NCBI RefSeq assembly: GCF_002209535.1
Contig: NZ_NJIG01000011.1
Location: 62,001 to 126,000, forward strand
Direction: 5' to 3'
DNA length: 64,000 nucleotides
Source of the DNA: Achromobacter marplatensis
GTDB taxonomy: Bacteria > Pseudomonadota > Gammaproteobacteria > Burkholderiales > Burkholderiaceae_B
The position numbers and the translations under genes are program-made. Of the stretch, positions 6,288-15,185 are shown piece by piece; within the stretch, counting starts at the first letter, position 1, and every line of letters starts with the position of its first letter. A model generated the notes under the pieces. It made no database searches, was not told where the DNA came from, and saw nothing but the letters and a program-made list of their open reading frames with translations.

Positions 6288-7199
6288 ATGAGTCAGCAAA
6301 GCACGTTGCGCAAGTTTTTGCCATTGATCGGGGCGGTCATGGTCTGGGGCGGGAATTGGCCTGTGATGAAGTTGGGCTTGGCGCACATGAGCCCGCTGTG
6401 GCTGGCCGCCAGCCGCTTCGGATCGGCGGCGCTGATCAGCGTGCTGGTGCTGGGTGCAATGGGGCGCTTGCGCTTGCCGACGCGCCAGGAATGGCCGCTG
6501 GTGGCGGGCGTGGCGTTGCTGCAGATGGGCGCCTTCACGGCATTGGCGCTGTGGGCCCTGCAATACGTGGCGCCCGGGCGGGCGTCCGTCATCGCGTACG
6601 CCACCTCGATCTGGGTAATACCGCTGTCGGCGCTGATCCTGAAAGAACGCCTGTCGGCGGGGCAATGGCTGGCCACCGCGCTGAGCTATGCGGGCATCGG
6701 CGTGATCGTCGCGCCGGCCTTCAGCCCGTGGCAGGCGCATACGGTGATCGGTCTGGTGATGCTGCTGGGCGCCTCGTTCGCGTGGGCGTGCAACATCATC
6801 CAGCTGCGCGGCAATCGCCATGTGCGCCTGGGGGCGGACATGATCCCGTGGCAGACCGCAATCGCCACCGTGCCGTTGGCCGTGCTGGCCTGGGTGCGCG
6901 ACGGCGCGCCAGCCTTTCTGGCGGTGCCGGACGCCTGGCCCATCATCCTCTACACGGGTCCGCTGGCCACCGCGCTGACCTTCATCGTCGTGCTGGGCAT
7001 GACGCAGAAGATGCCGCCCGTGGCCACGTCCATCGCAATGCTGTGCGTGCCGGTGATCGGCCTGGTCGTGTCGTCGGTGGTATTCCATGAGCGCATCTCG
7101 GCCGATCTGGCGCTGGGCCTGTCGCTGATCGGCGCGAGCGTGGCCGCGTCTGCCGTGGCGTCGCGCTTGAAGCGGCCGATGGTGCTGCGGCCATCCTAG
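6288..7199 (+). CDS. EamA-type drug/metabolite (DMT) exporter
   Basis: 303 aa with about ten transmembrane helices in two EamA repeats: the first repeat opens FLPLIGAVMVWGGNWPVMK, the second GLVMLLGASFAWACNII. The family exports amino acids and small metabolites across the inner membrane. The divergent Lrp-type gene suggests an amino acid substrate, which is inference from context. The ATG is in a weak GTA context with no clear Shine-Dalgarno; no better start is seen. Confidence 0.88.
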   Translation: MSQQSTLRKFLPLIGAVMVWGGNWPVMKLGLAHMSPLWLAASRFGSAALISVLVLGAMGRLRLPTRQEWPLVAGVALLQMGAFTALALWALQYVAPGRASVIAYATSIWVIPLSALILKERLSAGQWLATALSYAGIGVIVAPAFSPWQAHTVIGLVMLLGASFAWACNIIQLRGNRHVRLGADMIPWQTAIATVPLAVLAWVRDGAPAFLAVPDAWPIILYTGPLATALTFIVVLGMTQKMPPVATSIAMLCVPVIGLVVSSVVFHERISADLALGLSLIGASVAASAVASRLKRPMVLRPS

Positions 7200-7261
7200 A
7201 ACGCTCTAGAATGGTTTCGCGCCGGGGAGGGCCTGGCACGTCATCCGGGTGCAGGGCTTAA

Positions 7262-8008
7262 ATGGATTCGCTATATGTGCTGGTCGTGGTTGGCGCCATG
7301 GCCGCGGGGTTTGTGCAGGGCTTGTCGGGATTCGGGTTCGGGATGGTGGCCATGTCGTTCTGGGCGTGGACCATCGACCCCAGGCTGGCGGCCGCGATGG
7401 CCGTGTTCGGCTCGTTGACCGGACAGTTGCTGGCCGCGTTCACGGTACGGCGCGGTTTTGCGATGACGCAGCTGCTGCCTTTCATCGCAGGCGGGCTGTT
7501 GGGCATCCCGCTGGGCGTGATGCTCTTGCCGCATCTGGAACCGTTGATATTCAAGGCTTTCATCGGCGCGCTGCTGGGCATTTGGTGCCCGGTCATGTTG
7601 TTTGCGACGCGTCTGCCGAAGATCACCGCTGGCGGCAAAGTGGCCGACGGCGTGGCGGGCGCGGTGGGCGGCATCATGGGCGGCATCGGCGGGTTCACGG
7701 GCGTCATCCCGACGTTGTGGTGCACCTTGCGGGGGTTCGACCGCGACGTGCAGCGCTCGGTGATCCAGAATTTCAATTTGTCCATGCTGGCAGTGACGAT
7801 GGCGACCTATGTGTTCACGGGCGTGGTCACGCGCGACATGCTGCCGCTGTTCGCCATGATCGTGCCCGCGATGCTGGTGCCTACTTTGCTGGGGGCGCGC
7901 CTGTACGTCGGCATCAGCGATCTTGCCTTTCGCCGGATCGTGCTGGGCCTGCTGACGCTGTCGGGCATTGCCTTGCTGGCCTCGTCGGTGCCCAAGCTGC
8001 TGGCCTAG
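7262..8008 (+). CDS. TauE/SafE (TSUP) family membrane permease
   Basis: 248 aa, seven to eight predicted membrane helices. The opening VVVGAMAAGFVQGLSGFGFGMVAMSFWAW contains the GLSGFGFG loop typical of the family, and the second half repeats it as GGIMGGIGGFTGVIPTLW. TSUP proteins carry sulfite, sulfoacetate, other organosulfur or carboxylate anions. It begins 62 bases after the EamA gene on the same strand and may be co-transcribed. Substrate unknown. Confidence 0.88.
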   Translation: MDSLYVLVVVGAMAAGFVQGLSGFGFGMVAMSFWAWTIDPRLAAAMAVFGSLTGQLLAAFTVRRGFAMTQLLPFIAGGLLGIPLGVMLLPHLEPLIFKAFIGALLGIWCPVMLFATRLPKITAGGKVADGVAGAVGGIMGGIGGFTGVIPTLWCTLRGFDRDVQRSVIQNFNLSMLAVTMATYVFTGVVTRDMLPLFAMIVPAMLVPTLLGARLYVGISDLAFRRIVLGLLTLSGIALLASSVPKLLA

Positions 8009-8063
8009 CGGCAAGCGCCTGCGCCGGCATGCTATCGTTGAGGGATTCAAGAGAGAATCACGC

Positions 8064-8288
8064 ATGGCATTGCATCGTTTCCAGAAGGGCGAACTGGGTC
8101 ATTGGCTGCGACTTGTCGCTGACAATTCCGAGCCTGATACCGCTCAAGTCGACGTGCCCGACGAAGTCGCGAAGGCGCTGGTGACCTTGCGTTGCGTTCA
8201 GGCGGGCCCCGATGGCCGCTGGCTGATCACCGAAAAGGGCAAGCTCGCCCTTCGCATGGAAGAGCCGGGCGCTATCCACGTGCGCTGA
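8064..8288 (+). CDS. Hypothetical protein, 74 aa
   Basis: The ATG follows AGAGAGAATCACGC. The C-terminal part (VAKALVTLRCVQAGPDGRWLITEKGKLALRME) resembles the second half of a winged helix (recognition helix plus beta-hairpin ending TEKG), so a small DNA-binding or winged-helix fold is possible, but the first half is too divergent to name. It lies 55 bases after the TSUP gene. No family recognised. Confidence 0.6.
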   Translation: MALHRFQKGELGHWLRLVADNSEPDTAQVDVPDEVAKALVTLRCVQAGPDGRWLITEKGKLALRMEEPGAIHVR

Positions 8289-8631
8289 CGGGAGAGGGCG
8301 CTGGCAACGATTGCTGGCGCTTCAAGCCCCCATTCCGGCCCCAATCAATCATCTCCACAAGGCGGCGTGTTGCGCGCAGACACCCGAATTTCCGCATAGT
8401 TTGCGAATGATTTCGCTGTATGTCGCGAGTTCATGGGTATTGGCGGGGCAGTACGGGAATCTCCTGAGACGGAATGTTCGATTTGGCATCTTCCAGACGT
8501 ATCGCACATGCTGCGTCGCCAGTAAGATGAACTTGCGTGACGCTTTCAGGTCTATTCATTCATGCGGGATTTCTGCTCCCGCCACGTCACGCGTGGTTCA
8601 CGCGTTTAGGTAACCGACTGGGAGGTAGCAC
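8289..8631. other. 343-base intergenic region without a supported gene
   Basis: Lower GC than its surroundings. An open frame on the plus strand (8311-8613) has no ribosome-binding site and a non-protein-like composition. The region probably holds the promoter of the 70-aa gene. The only repeat seen is CACGCGTGG followed by TTCACGCG near 8587-8603. Confidence 0.5.
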
Positions 8632-8844
8632 ATGCAGCATCGTGACCAGGAAGTACTGATCGACGTTTCCACAGCGGCCATGGATACCGGCGGATATGGC
8701 GTTTTGCTGACGGTAACGGCCGAGGGCGGCACCGAAGTGGATGCCGCATTTTCCCACTTGGGCAACTGCGCTTCCTTGGACGAAGCACGTGATCGCGCGG
8801 AAATCTTCGCGCAGAACTGGGTCGAGGAAAATATCTTCCGATAG
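8632..8844 (+). CDS. Hypothetical protein, 70 aa
   Basis: A strong GGGAGG ribosome-binding site precedes the ATG. A small acidic soluble protein: EVLIDVSTAAMDTGGYGVLL then a helix ASLDEARDRAEIFAQNWVEE. Looks like a beta-sheet plus helix domain. Not recognised. Monocistronic by spacing. Confidence 0.65.
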   Translation: MQHRDQEVLIDVSTAAMDTGGYGVLLTVTAEGGTEVDAAFSHLGNCASLDEARDRAEIFAQNWVEENIFR

Positions 8845-8977
8845 GGCACTGCGCCCTGGGCGAAGCTAAGCGGTCAAACCGGTCTGTGCGCGCATGACGC
8901 TGCGGAGAATGCTCGAAAGTTTGCGACGAAAATTTCGGTTATCGTTGCTGCTCCAAAACCTGGGGCCCTATTCGGGT

Positions 8978-10105
8978 ATGCGTCGTTCCAAGATGACTGC
9001 CGCACAGACCAATCATTCTCTCGCGGAGCACATCCGCGCGCTGCGCGAGCATTTCGACGGTGTCATCCTGCCCTTATGGATGGGGAAGGGCTTCAATGAC
9101 GCAACCGGTCTGCCCTATGAATCGCTGGACGCCGCGACGGGTGCGCCGCTTGCGCCCGTGCGCTATCGCGCGATGGCGTGCGCACGCCAGTTGTATGTGT
9201 TTGCGCAAGCGCCGGGCGCGGCCTGCGCTCAGCATGCCGACCGCCTGTTTGATTCCTTGCGACGCGTGTTCCGCGACGAGGCGCACGGCGGATGGCGATA
9301 CAGCGTGGACGCCGATGCGCGTCCGCTGGATGAAACCCAGGATCTGTACACGCATGCGTTCGTCGTGCTGGCCTGCGCGGCCTATTTCCAGCGCAGCCGC
9401 AACGCCGATGCACGCAAGCTCATGCTGACGACCGCATCGACGATCGAGGCGCGCTTCAAGACCCGCGACGGGCTGTACCACGCCGCGCTCAACCCTGACC
9501 TGAGTCAGCCGCTGCGCCCGCCCGCGCAGAATCCCATGATGCATCTGACCGAGGCCTATCTGGCCGCGGCCCAGGTGGCTGAGCCGGCGCTGTTCGCCCA
9601 ACATTTGCGCGGGCTCGCGCAAGCGATCAGCCAGTTCTTCGTGCATGCGCCCACCCAGTGCATCTCCGAGGCGTTGCAGGGCACCGCAGACAACCGGCTG
9701 GAGCCGGGGCACCAGTTCGAGTGGCTGTCGCTGGTGCACGGCGCGGCCGAGGTGTTCGACGGACTGGATCTGGCGGAGTCGCTGCCGCGCGCGGTGCAGT
9801 GGTCCCGTCGGCATGGCGTGGATGTCGGGGGAGCTGGCGTGCTGGCGTCGCTGGATGAGTCCGGCGCGGTCATTGACGATACGCGGCGGATCTGGGCCCA
9901 GACGGAGTACCTGCGGGTCCTGGCGGTGCTGGGCGATTGGCCGGCGCTGGCGGCAGGGTTGGCCAGTTTCCGGGCTCGATTCCTGCACGACGGGGGCTGG
10001 TTCGAGTGCCTGGATGCGAGCGGGGCGGTGGTGCGCGCCGACATGCCGTCGACATCGCCCTACCATTTGGCGACCTGTCTAGCGGCGTTGCCGGGCGTTG
10101 TTTAA
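8978..10105 (+). CDS. AGE-family epimerase/isomerase (N-acylglucosamine 2-epimerase-like)
   Basis: 375 aa with an (alpha/alpha)6-barrel pattern: an opening HIRALREHFDGVILPLW, then ETQDLYTHAFVVLA, MHLTEAYLAAAQVA and EPGHQFEWLSLVH, segments that line the pocket in N-acylglucosamine 2-epimerase, mannose isomerase and cellobiose epimerase relatives. It interconverts a sugar at C2 or between aldose and ketose; the specific sugar cannot be read. The start could be this ATG (MRRSKM) or one five codons on; a further in-frame ATG at 8894 adds an Arg-rich stretch and is unlikely. Confidence 0.82.
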   Translation: MRRSKMTAAQTNHSLAEHIRALREHFDGVILPLWMGKGFNDATGLPYESLDAATGAPLAPVRYRAMACARQLYVFAQAPGAACAQHADRLFDSLRRVFRDEAHGGWRYSVDADARPLDETQDLYTHAFVVLACAAYFQRSRNADARKLMLTTASTIEARFKTRDGLYHAALNPDLSQPLRPPAQNPMMHLTEAYLAAAQVAEPALFAQHLRGLAQAISQFFVHAPTQCISEALQGTADNRLEPGHQFEWLSLVHGAAEVFDGLDLAESLPRAVQWSRRHGVDVGGAGVLASLDESGAVIDDTRRIWAQTEYLRVLAVLGDWPALAAGLASFRARFLHDGGWFECLDASGAVVRADMPSTSPYHLATCLAALPGVV

Positions 10106-10207
10106 TTGCCCCGTTAACAATTATTGTCCTTGTGTTGTCATGAATTGATAGAAAAACATTGGTGAAATCCCTTACAATTTGCTAACACTGTTTGTGGGGA
10201 AGCATCA

Positions 10208-10423
10208 ATGAGCGTTATGTGCTTGGCTTGCCAACGCATTAACCCGGGGCTGTCGGGCGTTGCGCCGCATTCGCACCTGGGACATCAAGGTTTCACCAAT
10301 CCGACCCAGAAAGGGCGTGAGGAAAGCCGTGAAGACCATTTCCGCTGCCTGAACTGCGGCGCGAAATGGCTGCGTGAAACCGACAAGTGGGGCGTGGACC
10401 TGGGCTTCAAGCTGGCGCCTTGA
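10208..10423 (+). CDS. Small zinc-ribbon-like protein, 71 aa
   Basis: Two CxxC knuckles (Cys5/Cys8 and Cys47/Cys50) with His21, His23 and His26 between fit a zinc ribbon or a small treble-clef-like metal site. The ATG follows GGGGAAGCATCA. The rest is polar and soluble. Function unknown; such ribbons bind nucleic acid or protein. Monocistronic, ending in a strong terminator. Confidence 0.7.
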   Translation: MSVMCLACQRINPGLSGVAPHSHLGHQGFTNPTQKGREESREDHFRCLNCGAKWLRETDKWGVDLGFKLAP

Positions 10424-10444
10424 GTCGCGTTGCGTTGTCGCATT

Positions 10445-10480
10445 GAAAGCGGGCCTCTGGAAAGAGGCCCGTTTCATTTT
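10445..10480 (+). terminator. Intrinsic terminator after the zinc-ribbon gene
   Basis: GCGGGCCTCT and AGAGGCCCG form the main stem around GGAA, extended by GAAA/TTTC with a one-base bulge, followed by ATTTT. Confidence 0.75.
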
Positions 10481-10538
10481 GCAATATATTACGGCCGCCA
10501 TCTGAAACTTCGTGCATCCATCGTGCTGCCGGCGGGTT

Positions 10539-11474
10539 CTAGCGAGCGGGCTCCGCCGCCGCGACATCCGGATCTGCGCTGGCGGTCTCCAGCAGCCATT
10601 GCCGGAAGCAGGCCAGCGCGTAGTGGTCGCGGCGCTGGGCCGGCGCGCACAGGTGGTAGCCGCGGCGTAGCCGGATGGGCAGGTGGGGGAAGGGCGCGGC
10701 CACGCGGCCGGACTGGAGCTCGTCACGCACCAGGCAGCGTTGCAATACCGCGATCCCCATGTCGGCCATGACGGCACGGACCAGGATGGACACCTGGTCG
10801 AATCCATTGGACAGCGTCACTTCGTCGCGCGGCACGCCCGCTGCGGTGAACCATTGCGCCCAGTTGTCCTTGCCGTTGGAGTGGTAGAGCAGCGGTTCGC
10901 CGAGCAGGCCGTGAGGCGTGCTCCACAGGCCTTGGGCCTGCCTTGCCGCCAGCCTGCTCGGGTGGCAGATCACCACCATTTCCCGCCCGATGACGTAGTC
11001 GGCGTGCCAGCCCGGCCACTGTTCCGGTGTGCCGGACAGGATGCTGGCATCGGGCGTTGCGCCGGAAAAATCTTCGTTGCGGCGGTAGGCCGCGAAACTC
11101 AGCTGGATTTCGGGATGGCGCCGGTGGAAATCGGGCAGGTGGGGCACCAGCCAGGCGCTGGCCAGCGTGGGTACTGTAGACAGCGTCAGGCGAAAGCGCC
11201 GCTCGTCGGCCCGCAGCTCGGTGCTGAGCGCTTCAATCGCCTGTAACGGCGTCTGCGCCCCTTCGTAGAGCTTGCGGCCGGTGTCGGTCAGGGTCAGTCC
11301 GTGCGCGTTCCGGTGCATCAGGGGCTGGCCGAAATGCGCTTCCAGGCGGGAGATGGCGCGGCTGATGGCGCCTTGGGTCACGCACAGCGTCTGTGCGGCT
11401 TGCGTGAAGCTGCCCAGGCGCGCTGCCGTGATGAAGGCATGCAGCTCCGACATGGACGGCGAGTGCAGGCGCAT
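10539..11474 (-). CDS. LysR-family regulator (GcvA-like)
   Basis: 311 aa. The N-terminal helix-turn-helix reads LHAFITAARLGSFTQAAQTL then TQGAISRAISRLEAHFGQPL, followed by a periplasmic-binding-type effector domain with LTLSTVPTLASAWLVPHLPD. The start is the ATG of MRLHSPSMSELH, the usual LysR opening; the longer frame upstream runs into the divergent gene's promoter. It is divergent from a Bug receptor/N-formylglutamate amidohydrolase operon and most likely controls it. Confidence 0.9.
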   Translation of the reverse strand: MRLHSPSMSELHAFITAARLGSFTQAAQTLCVTQGAISRAISRLEAHFGQPLMHRNAHGLTLTDTGRKLYEGAQTPLQAIEALSTELRADERRFRLTLSTVPTLASAWLVPHLPDFHRRHPEIQLSFAAYRRNEDFSGATPDASILSGTPEQWPGWHADYVIGREMVVICHPSRLAARQAQGLWSTPHGLLGEPLLYHSNGKDNWAQWFTAAGVPRDEVTLSNGFDQVSILVRAVMADMGIAVLQRCLVRDELQSGRVAAPFPHLPIRLRRGYHLCAPAQRRDHYALACFRQWLLETASADPDVAAAEPAR

Positions 11475-11501
11475 TGAGCATGATCTTTGGTAATGAAGGA
11501 G

Positions 11502-11573
11502 TGCAATATAGTCGTTTGAAAGGAGATCGTAAAGTTTGGACACTGGCGGCCGTATTGCAGACCCATAACGACT
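11502..11573. promoter_or_regulatory. Interleaved inverted repeats in the LysR/Bug divergent region
   Basis: TGCAATA (11502) with TATTGCA (11553), and AGTCGTT (11510) with AACGACT (11567), each perfect over seven bases and interleaved. They could be cooperative LysR-type sites in the 121-base divergent region, but seven-base matches at this distance can arise by chance. Confidence 0.3.
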
Positions 11574-11595
11574 CTTCCATTTTCGGAGTAGCCCC

Positions 11596-12588
11596 ATGTC
11601 CCGCCGCCTGTTGGGCCGGTCCGCGCGTTTCGCGCTTGCCGGCATGTTCGCCACGTTGTCCTTTGCCGGTTTGGCCCAAGCCGCCGACTATCCGTCCCGT
11701 CCCATCAAGCTGGTGGTGCCGTTCGCCGCTGGCGGTTCGACCGACATCGTCGCCCGTCTGGTGGCGGAATATGCCGGCCGCGATCTGAAGCAGACCATCG
11801 TGGTCGAAAACAAGGCGGGCGCGGGCGGTTCGATGGGCATGGAACAGGTGGCCCGGGCCACGCCGGATGGCTACACCATCGGCATGGCCACGATGAGCAC
11901 GCATGGCTCGAACCCGGCCGTCTACCGCAAGATGAACTATGACCCGGTCAAGGATTTCGTGCCCGTGGCGAATGTGCTGGCCGTGCCCAGCATCTTTGCG
12001 ATCAATCCGAACTTGCCGGCCAAGAACATGGCGGAATTCGTGGCCTTGGCCAAGAAGGCCCCGGCTGACCGGTACAGCTTCGCGTCGCCGGGCGTGGGAT
12101 CGCTGGGCCACGTGAACATCGAGAATTTCATGATGCTGTCAGGCATCAAGCTGCTGCACGTGCCTTATCGCGGCGCGGGGCCGGCCCTGAACGACGTGAT
12201 GGGCGGCCAGGTGGATGCCATCACCGACAACCTGTCGTCGACCTTGCCGCAAGTGCTGGGCGGCAAGCTGCGTGCGCTGGCCGTGCTGGGCGCCGAGCGC
12301 TCGCCGCTGCTGCCGGACGTGCCCACCTATATCGAGCTGGGTTACCCCGACATGGGCACGGGCGGCTGGTTCGGCCTGGTGGCGCCGGCAGGCACGCCGC
12401 CCGCCGTGGTCGATCGCTTGAACCAGGCCGTGCGCGCCGCCATGAAGGATCCCGAGTTCCGCAAGAAGGCCGAGGATGTGGGTGGTACGCTGATGCCGAC
12501 GACCCCGCAAGAGTTCCAGGTCCAGATCGAACAGGCCCTGGCCCGATACGCCAAGGTGGCCAAGGCCGCCAACATTCAGGCTGACTGA
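11596..12588 (+). CDS. Bug/TctC-type tripartite tricarboxylate receptor (second copy in window)
   Basis: 330 aa. A signal peptide ends GLAQA; the mature protein begins ADYPSRPIKLVVPFAAGGSTD, the family hallmark, and the expected GYTIGMATMSTHGSNPAVY and LLHVPYRGAGPALNDV segments follow. A periplasmic receptor for a small carboxylate or amino-acid derivative. Like the first Bug gene it lacks adjacent TctA/TctB carriers. The amidohydrolase starts two bases after the stop, so co-translation is near certain and the ligand may be an N-acyl or N-formyl amino acid. Confidence 0.92.
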   Translation: MSRRLLGRSARFALAGMFATLSFAGLAQAADYPSRPIKLVVPFAAGGSTDIVARLVAEYAGRDLKQTIVVENKAGAGGSMGMEQVARATPDGYTIGMATMSTHGSNPAVYRKMNYDPVKDFVPVANVLAVPSIFAINPNLPAKNMAEFVALAKKAPADRYSFASPGVGSLGHVNIENFMMLSGIKLLHVPYRGAGPALNDVMGGQVDAITDNLSSTLPQVLGGKLRALAVLGAERSPLLPDVPTYIELGYPDMGTGGWFGLVAPAGTPPAVVDRLNQAVRAAMKDPEFRKKAEDVGGTLMPTTPQEFQVQIEQALARYAKVAKAANIQAD

Positions 12589-12590
12589 CA

Positions 12591-13469
12591 ATGACACACG
12601 CCGATTTCAACGCGGTTTCCGTGCATGAACCCCAAGGGCCGGCCTTGCCGCTGGTCTGTGATTCGCCCCATAGCGGAGAGCACTATCCGGATGACTTCGG
12701 GGCCGCTGCGACGCGTTCGCAGCTGCGCCAGGGCGAAGACACGCACGTGGACGCGTTGTGGTCGGCGGCGCCCGCGCTGGGGGCCACGCTGATCGCGGCC
12801 AACTTCCCGCGCGTGTATATCGATCCGAACCGAACCTTGCAGGACCTGGATCCGGAACTGCTGGCCGAGCCTTGGCCCGTGCCGCTTGCGCCGGGCGAGA
12901 AGACCCGCTTGGGCAAGGGCCTGATCTGGCGCCGGATGGACAAGGCCACGCCGATCTATGACCGCAAGCTGACGCTGGATGAAGTGCGGCACCGCATCCA
13001 GGCGTATTACGAGCCTTACCATGCGGCGCTGTCGCAGGCGATCAGCCGGGTCGAGCAGCGGTTTGGCGCCGTCTGGCATCTGAACCTGCATTCCATGCCC
13101 AATGATGCCTACGAGCGCCTGGGCCGGCAAAGCGAGCATCCGCTGGCGGACTTCGTGTTGGGCGATCGCGACGGCACGACCTGCGAGCCTGAGTTCATTG
13201 CGCTGATCGAGAAGGCCTTGCGCGATCTGGGGTACACGGTGGCGCGCAACGACCCCTACAAGGGCGTGCAGCTGATCGCGCAGATCGGGCAACCAGCGCT
13301 GAACCGGCACAGCCTGCAAGTGGAGATCCGGCGTCCCTTGTACATGGACGAGGCCACGCGCGAGCGCAACGCAGGGTTCGAGCTGTTGCGCGGGCATCTG
13401 TCGCAGGTGCTGGAGCAGGTGGCGGACTATGTGCGCGTGCGCATGAATGCCGTTACGTCGACAAAATAG
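12591..13469 (+). CDS. N-formylglutamate amidohydrolase family protein
   Basis: 292 aa. SPHSGEHYP (residues 25-33) and HLNLHSMP (163-170) supply the metal-binding/catalytic His and Glu of the family, and VEIRRPLYMDE closes it. HutG-type enzymes split N-formylglutamate into formate and glutamate in histidine breakdown, but no other hut gene is here; many homologues in betaproteobacteria act on unknown N-acyl amino acids. Translationally coupled to the Bug receptor. It parallels the first Bug gene, which is also paired with an N-acyl hydrolase of an unrelated fold. Confidence 0.87.
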   Translation: MTHADFNAVSVHEPQGPALPLVCDSPHSGEHYPDDFGAAATRSQLRQGEDTHVDALWSAAPALGATLIAANFPRVYIDPNRTLQDLDPELLAEPWPVPLAPGEKTRLGKGLIWRRMDKATPIYDRKLTLDEVRHRIQAYYEPYHAALSQAISRVEQRFGAVWHLNLHSMPNDAYERLGRQSEHPLADFVLGDRDGTTCEPEFIALIEKALRDLGYTVARNDPYKGVQLIAQIGQPALNRHSLQVEIRRPLYMDEATRERNAGFELLRGHLSQVLEQVADYVRVRMNAVTSTK

Positions 13470-13497
13470 ATTCGCGTGTGTGTTGCGGTGCCCGAAG

Positions 13498-13533
13498 CCG
13501 GAATTGATGCAGATCAATTCCGGTTTATTTTTT
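13498..13533 (+). terminator. Intrinsic terminator of the Bug/amidohydrolase operon
   Basis: CCGGAATTGA and TCAATTCCGG form a perfect ten-base-pair stem with a six-base loop, followed by TTTATTTTTT. Confidence 0.9.
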
Positions 13534-13700
13534 CCGGCGCGCTTGTCCGAGCGAACAAGCGCTTGCTCCTGGGGCGGCGGCCCTGCGTCGACGGGAACGG
13601 CGTGGCAGCAGGGTTTTCGGGCATTTAAGTTTTCTTCTGCCGGGCCGTTGTCGCTAACAACGAGCTGCGCCGATTCTGGCCGCGGCGATAGGGAACCGTA

Positions 13701-13997
13701 ATGCTAGAGAAGACGATCAACGGATTTTCGGTGGTTGCGTACGCGACGCAACCCGAGGGCCGCACCCCCCCGCGGGCGTTCCTGGAGACGCGGCGTCTTG
13801 CGCCCAAGGCGAAGCCTGCAGACGCGGGTGCCGAGCCGGCGCAACCTGAAGCGGACAAGCCCGAAGGCCAGCCTTTCGAAATCTTCGTCAGCCGGCGGTT
13901 TCGCAGCACGATCGAAGCCATGTCGGCGGCGCGTAACGCGTTGGACCGCGTGAAAAGCGTGGATGAGGACGGGGTGCCGGACCCCCTGCCCGAATAG
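13701..13997 (+). CDS. Hypothetical protein, 98 aa
   Basis: Starts MLEKTINGFSVVAYATQPEG; a Pro/Ala/Lys-rich middle (KAKPADAGAEPAQPEADKPE) joins two short folded-looking ends, the second being FEIFVSRRFRSTIEAMSAARNALDRV. The spacer looks disordered. No signal peptide or membrane helix. The ribosome-binding site is weak (GGGAACCGTA). Not recognised. Confidence 0.6.
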   Translation: MLEKTINGFSVVAYATQPEGRTPPRAFLETRRLAPKAKPADAGAEPAQPEADKPEGQPFEIFVSRRFRSTIEAMSAARNALDRVKSVDEDGVPDPLPE

Positions 13998-14153
13998 CGC
14001 GCGAGGGTGGGCGAAGCGGGGCCGGCAACGGTGATTGCCGGCGTCGGACCCCATATTGTTATCCCGACTTTGTATTTGTCGAATCCCTGACAGCAGGCTG
14101 ATGATGCCGCATGGCAATCATCGCCATTCACAGTCTGCTCAAAAGGAAGGTTG

Positions 14154-15185
14154 ATGAATACGAACGTCCATTCTCCAGCGCTCACCGCGCGGGGAGTTTC
14201 ACGCCGCGCCATGTTGCGCGCGGCAAGCGTCGCGGGATTGGCCGCGCCGCTGGGCATGCTGGGCTCCCGCGTGCTGGCGGCCGATTCGGCGCCGCGCACG
14301 TTCAAGATCGCGTGGAGCCAGACCGCCGTCTGCCAATCGCCCGTGTCGGTGGCGCTTGAGCGGGGCTTCTTCGAAAAATACGGGTTGAAGGTCGAACGCA
14401 TCAATTTCAGCGGGTCGACCGACCAGTTGCTGGAAGCGATCGCCACCGGCCATGCCGACGGCGGTATCGGCATGGCGCTGCGGTGGCTCAAGCCGCTGGA
14501 GCAGGGCTTTGACGTGAAACTGGCGGTGGGCACGCACGGCGGCTGCATGCGCTTGCTGACGGCCGAAGACTCGCCCATCAAGAGCGTGAACGATTTGAAG
14601 GGCCGCCGCGTAGCCGTGTCGGATCAGGCCAGCCCGGTGAAGAATTTCTTTGCGATCCGCGTGGCCCAACTGGGCATCGACCCCGAGTCCGTGGACTGGC
14701 GCCAGTATCCGCAGGATCTGTTCGGCGAGGTGCTGAGAAAAGGCGAGGTGGATGCCATCGCCGGCGACGATCCGCTGATCTATACGCTGCGCGAAGACAA
14801 CAAGCTGCGCGAGATCGCGACCAACATCGAAGGCGACTACGAGAACCGCACCTGCTGCGTGCTGGGCCTGCGCGGCGACCTGGTGCGCAAGGATCCCGAG
14901 GCGGCCGCGGCCATCACGCGCGCGGTGATCGACGCGCAACGCTGGACCGCGTCCAACCCCGATGAGACGGCGCGCATTTTCGCACCTTATGTGCCGGGCA
15001 AGGTACCGGCCGAGCGCGTGGCCGCGATCTTGCGCAGCCACAGCCACGGGCATGCCTCCACGGGGTCCGCGCTGCGCGAGGAGATCGTGGGCTACGCCAA
15101 GGACTTGAAGACCATCAAGGTGCTGAGCGCGAATCTGGACATCAACAAATACGCGCAAGTGGTGGTGCCCAATGTCCTCGGCTGA
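14154..15185 (+). CDS. ABC transporter substrate-binding protein (sulfonate/nitrate/taurine type), Tat-exported
   Basis: 343 aa. The N-terminus has a twin-arginine motif SRRAML (16-21) and a hydrophobic stretch ending LAA (about 43), so it is probably exported folded. The mature part (FKIAWSQTAVCQSPVSVALE, FFEKYGLKVERINFSGSTDQ) matches the SsuA/TauA/NrtA-like group. The ATG follows AAAAGGAAGG; a TTG three bases earlier is less likely. First gene of an overlapping four-gene operon ending in a cytochrome c, which is unusual and suggests the ligand is tied to periplasmic redox chemistry. Ligand unknown. Confidence 0.87.
   Translation: MNTNVHSPALTARGVSRRAMLRAASVAGLAAPLGMLGSRVLAADSAPRTFKIAWSQTAVCQSPVSVALERGFFEKYGLKVERINFSGSTDQLLEAIATGHADGGIGMALRWLKPLEQGFDVKLAVGTHGGCMRLLTAEDSPIKSVNDLKGRRVAVSDQASPVKNFFAIRVAQLGIDPESVDWRQYPQDLFGEVLRKGEVDAIAGDDPLIYTLREDNKLREIATNIEGDYENRTCCVLGLRGDLVRKDPEAAAAITRAVIDAQRWTASNPDETARIFAPYVPGKVPAERVAAILRSHSHGHASTGSALREEIVGYAKDLKTIKVLSANLDINKYAQVVVPNVLG

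Noticed and set aside
8311..8613. 100-codon plus-strand frame in an intergenic region
   Set aside because: No ribosome-binding site, Cys/Ser/Pro-rich non-protein-like sequence.
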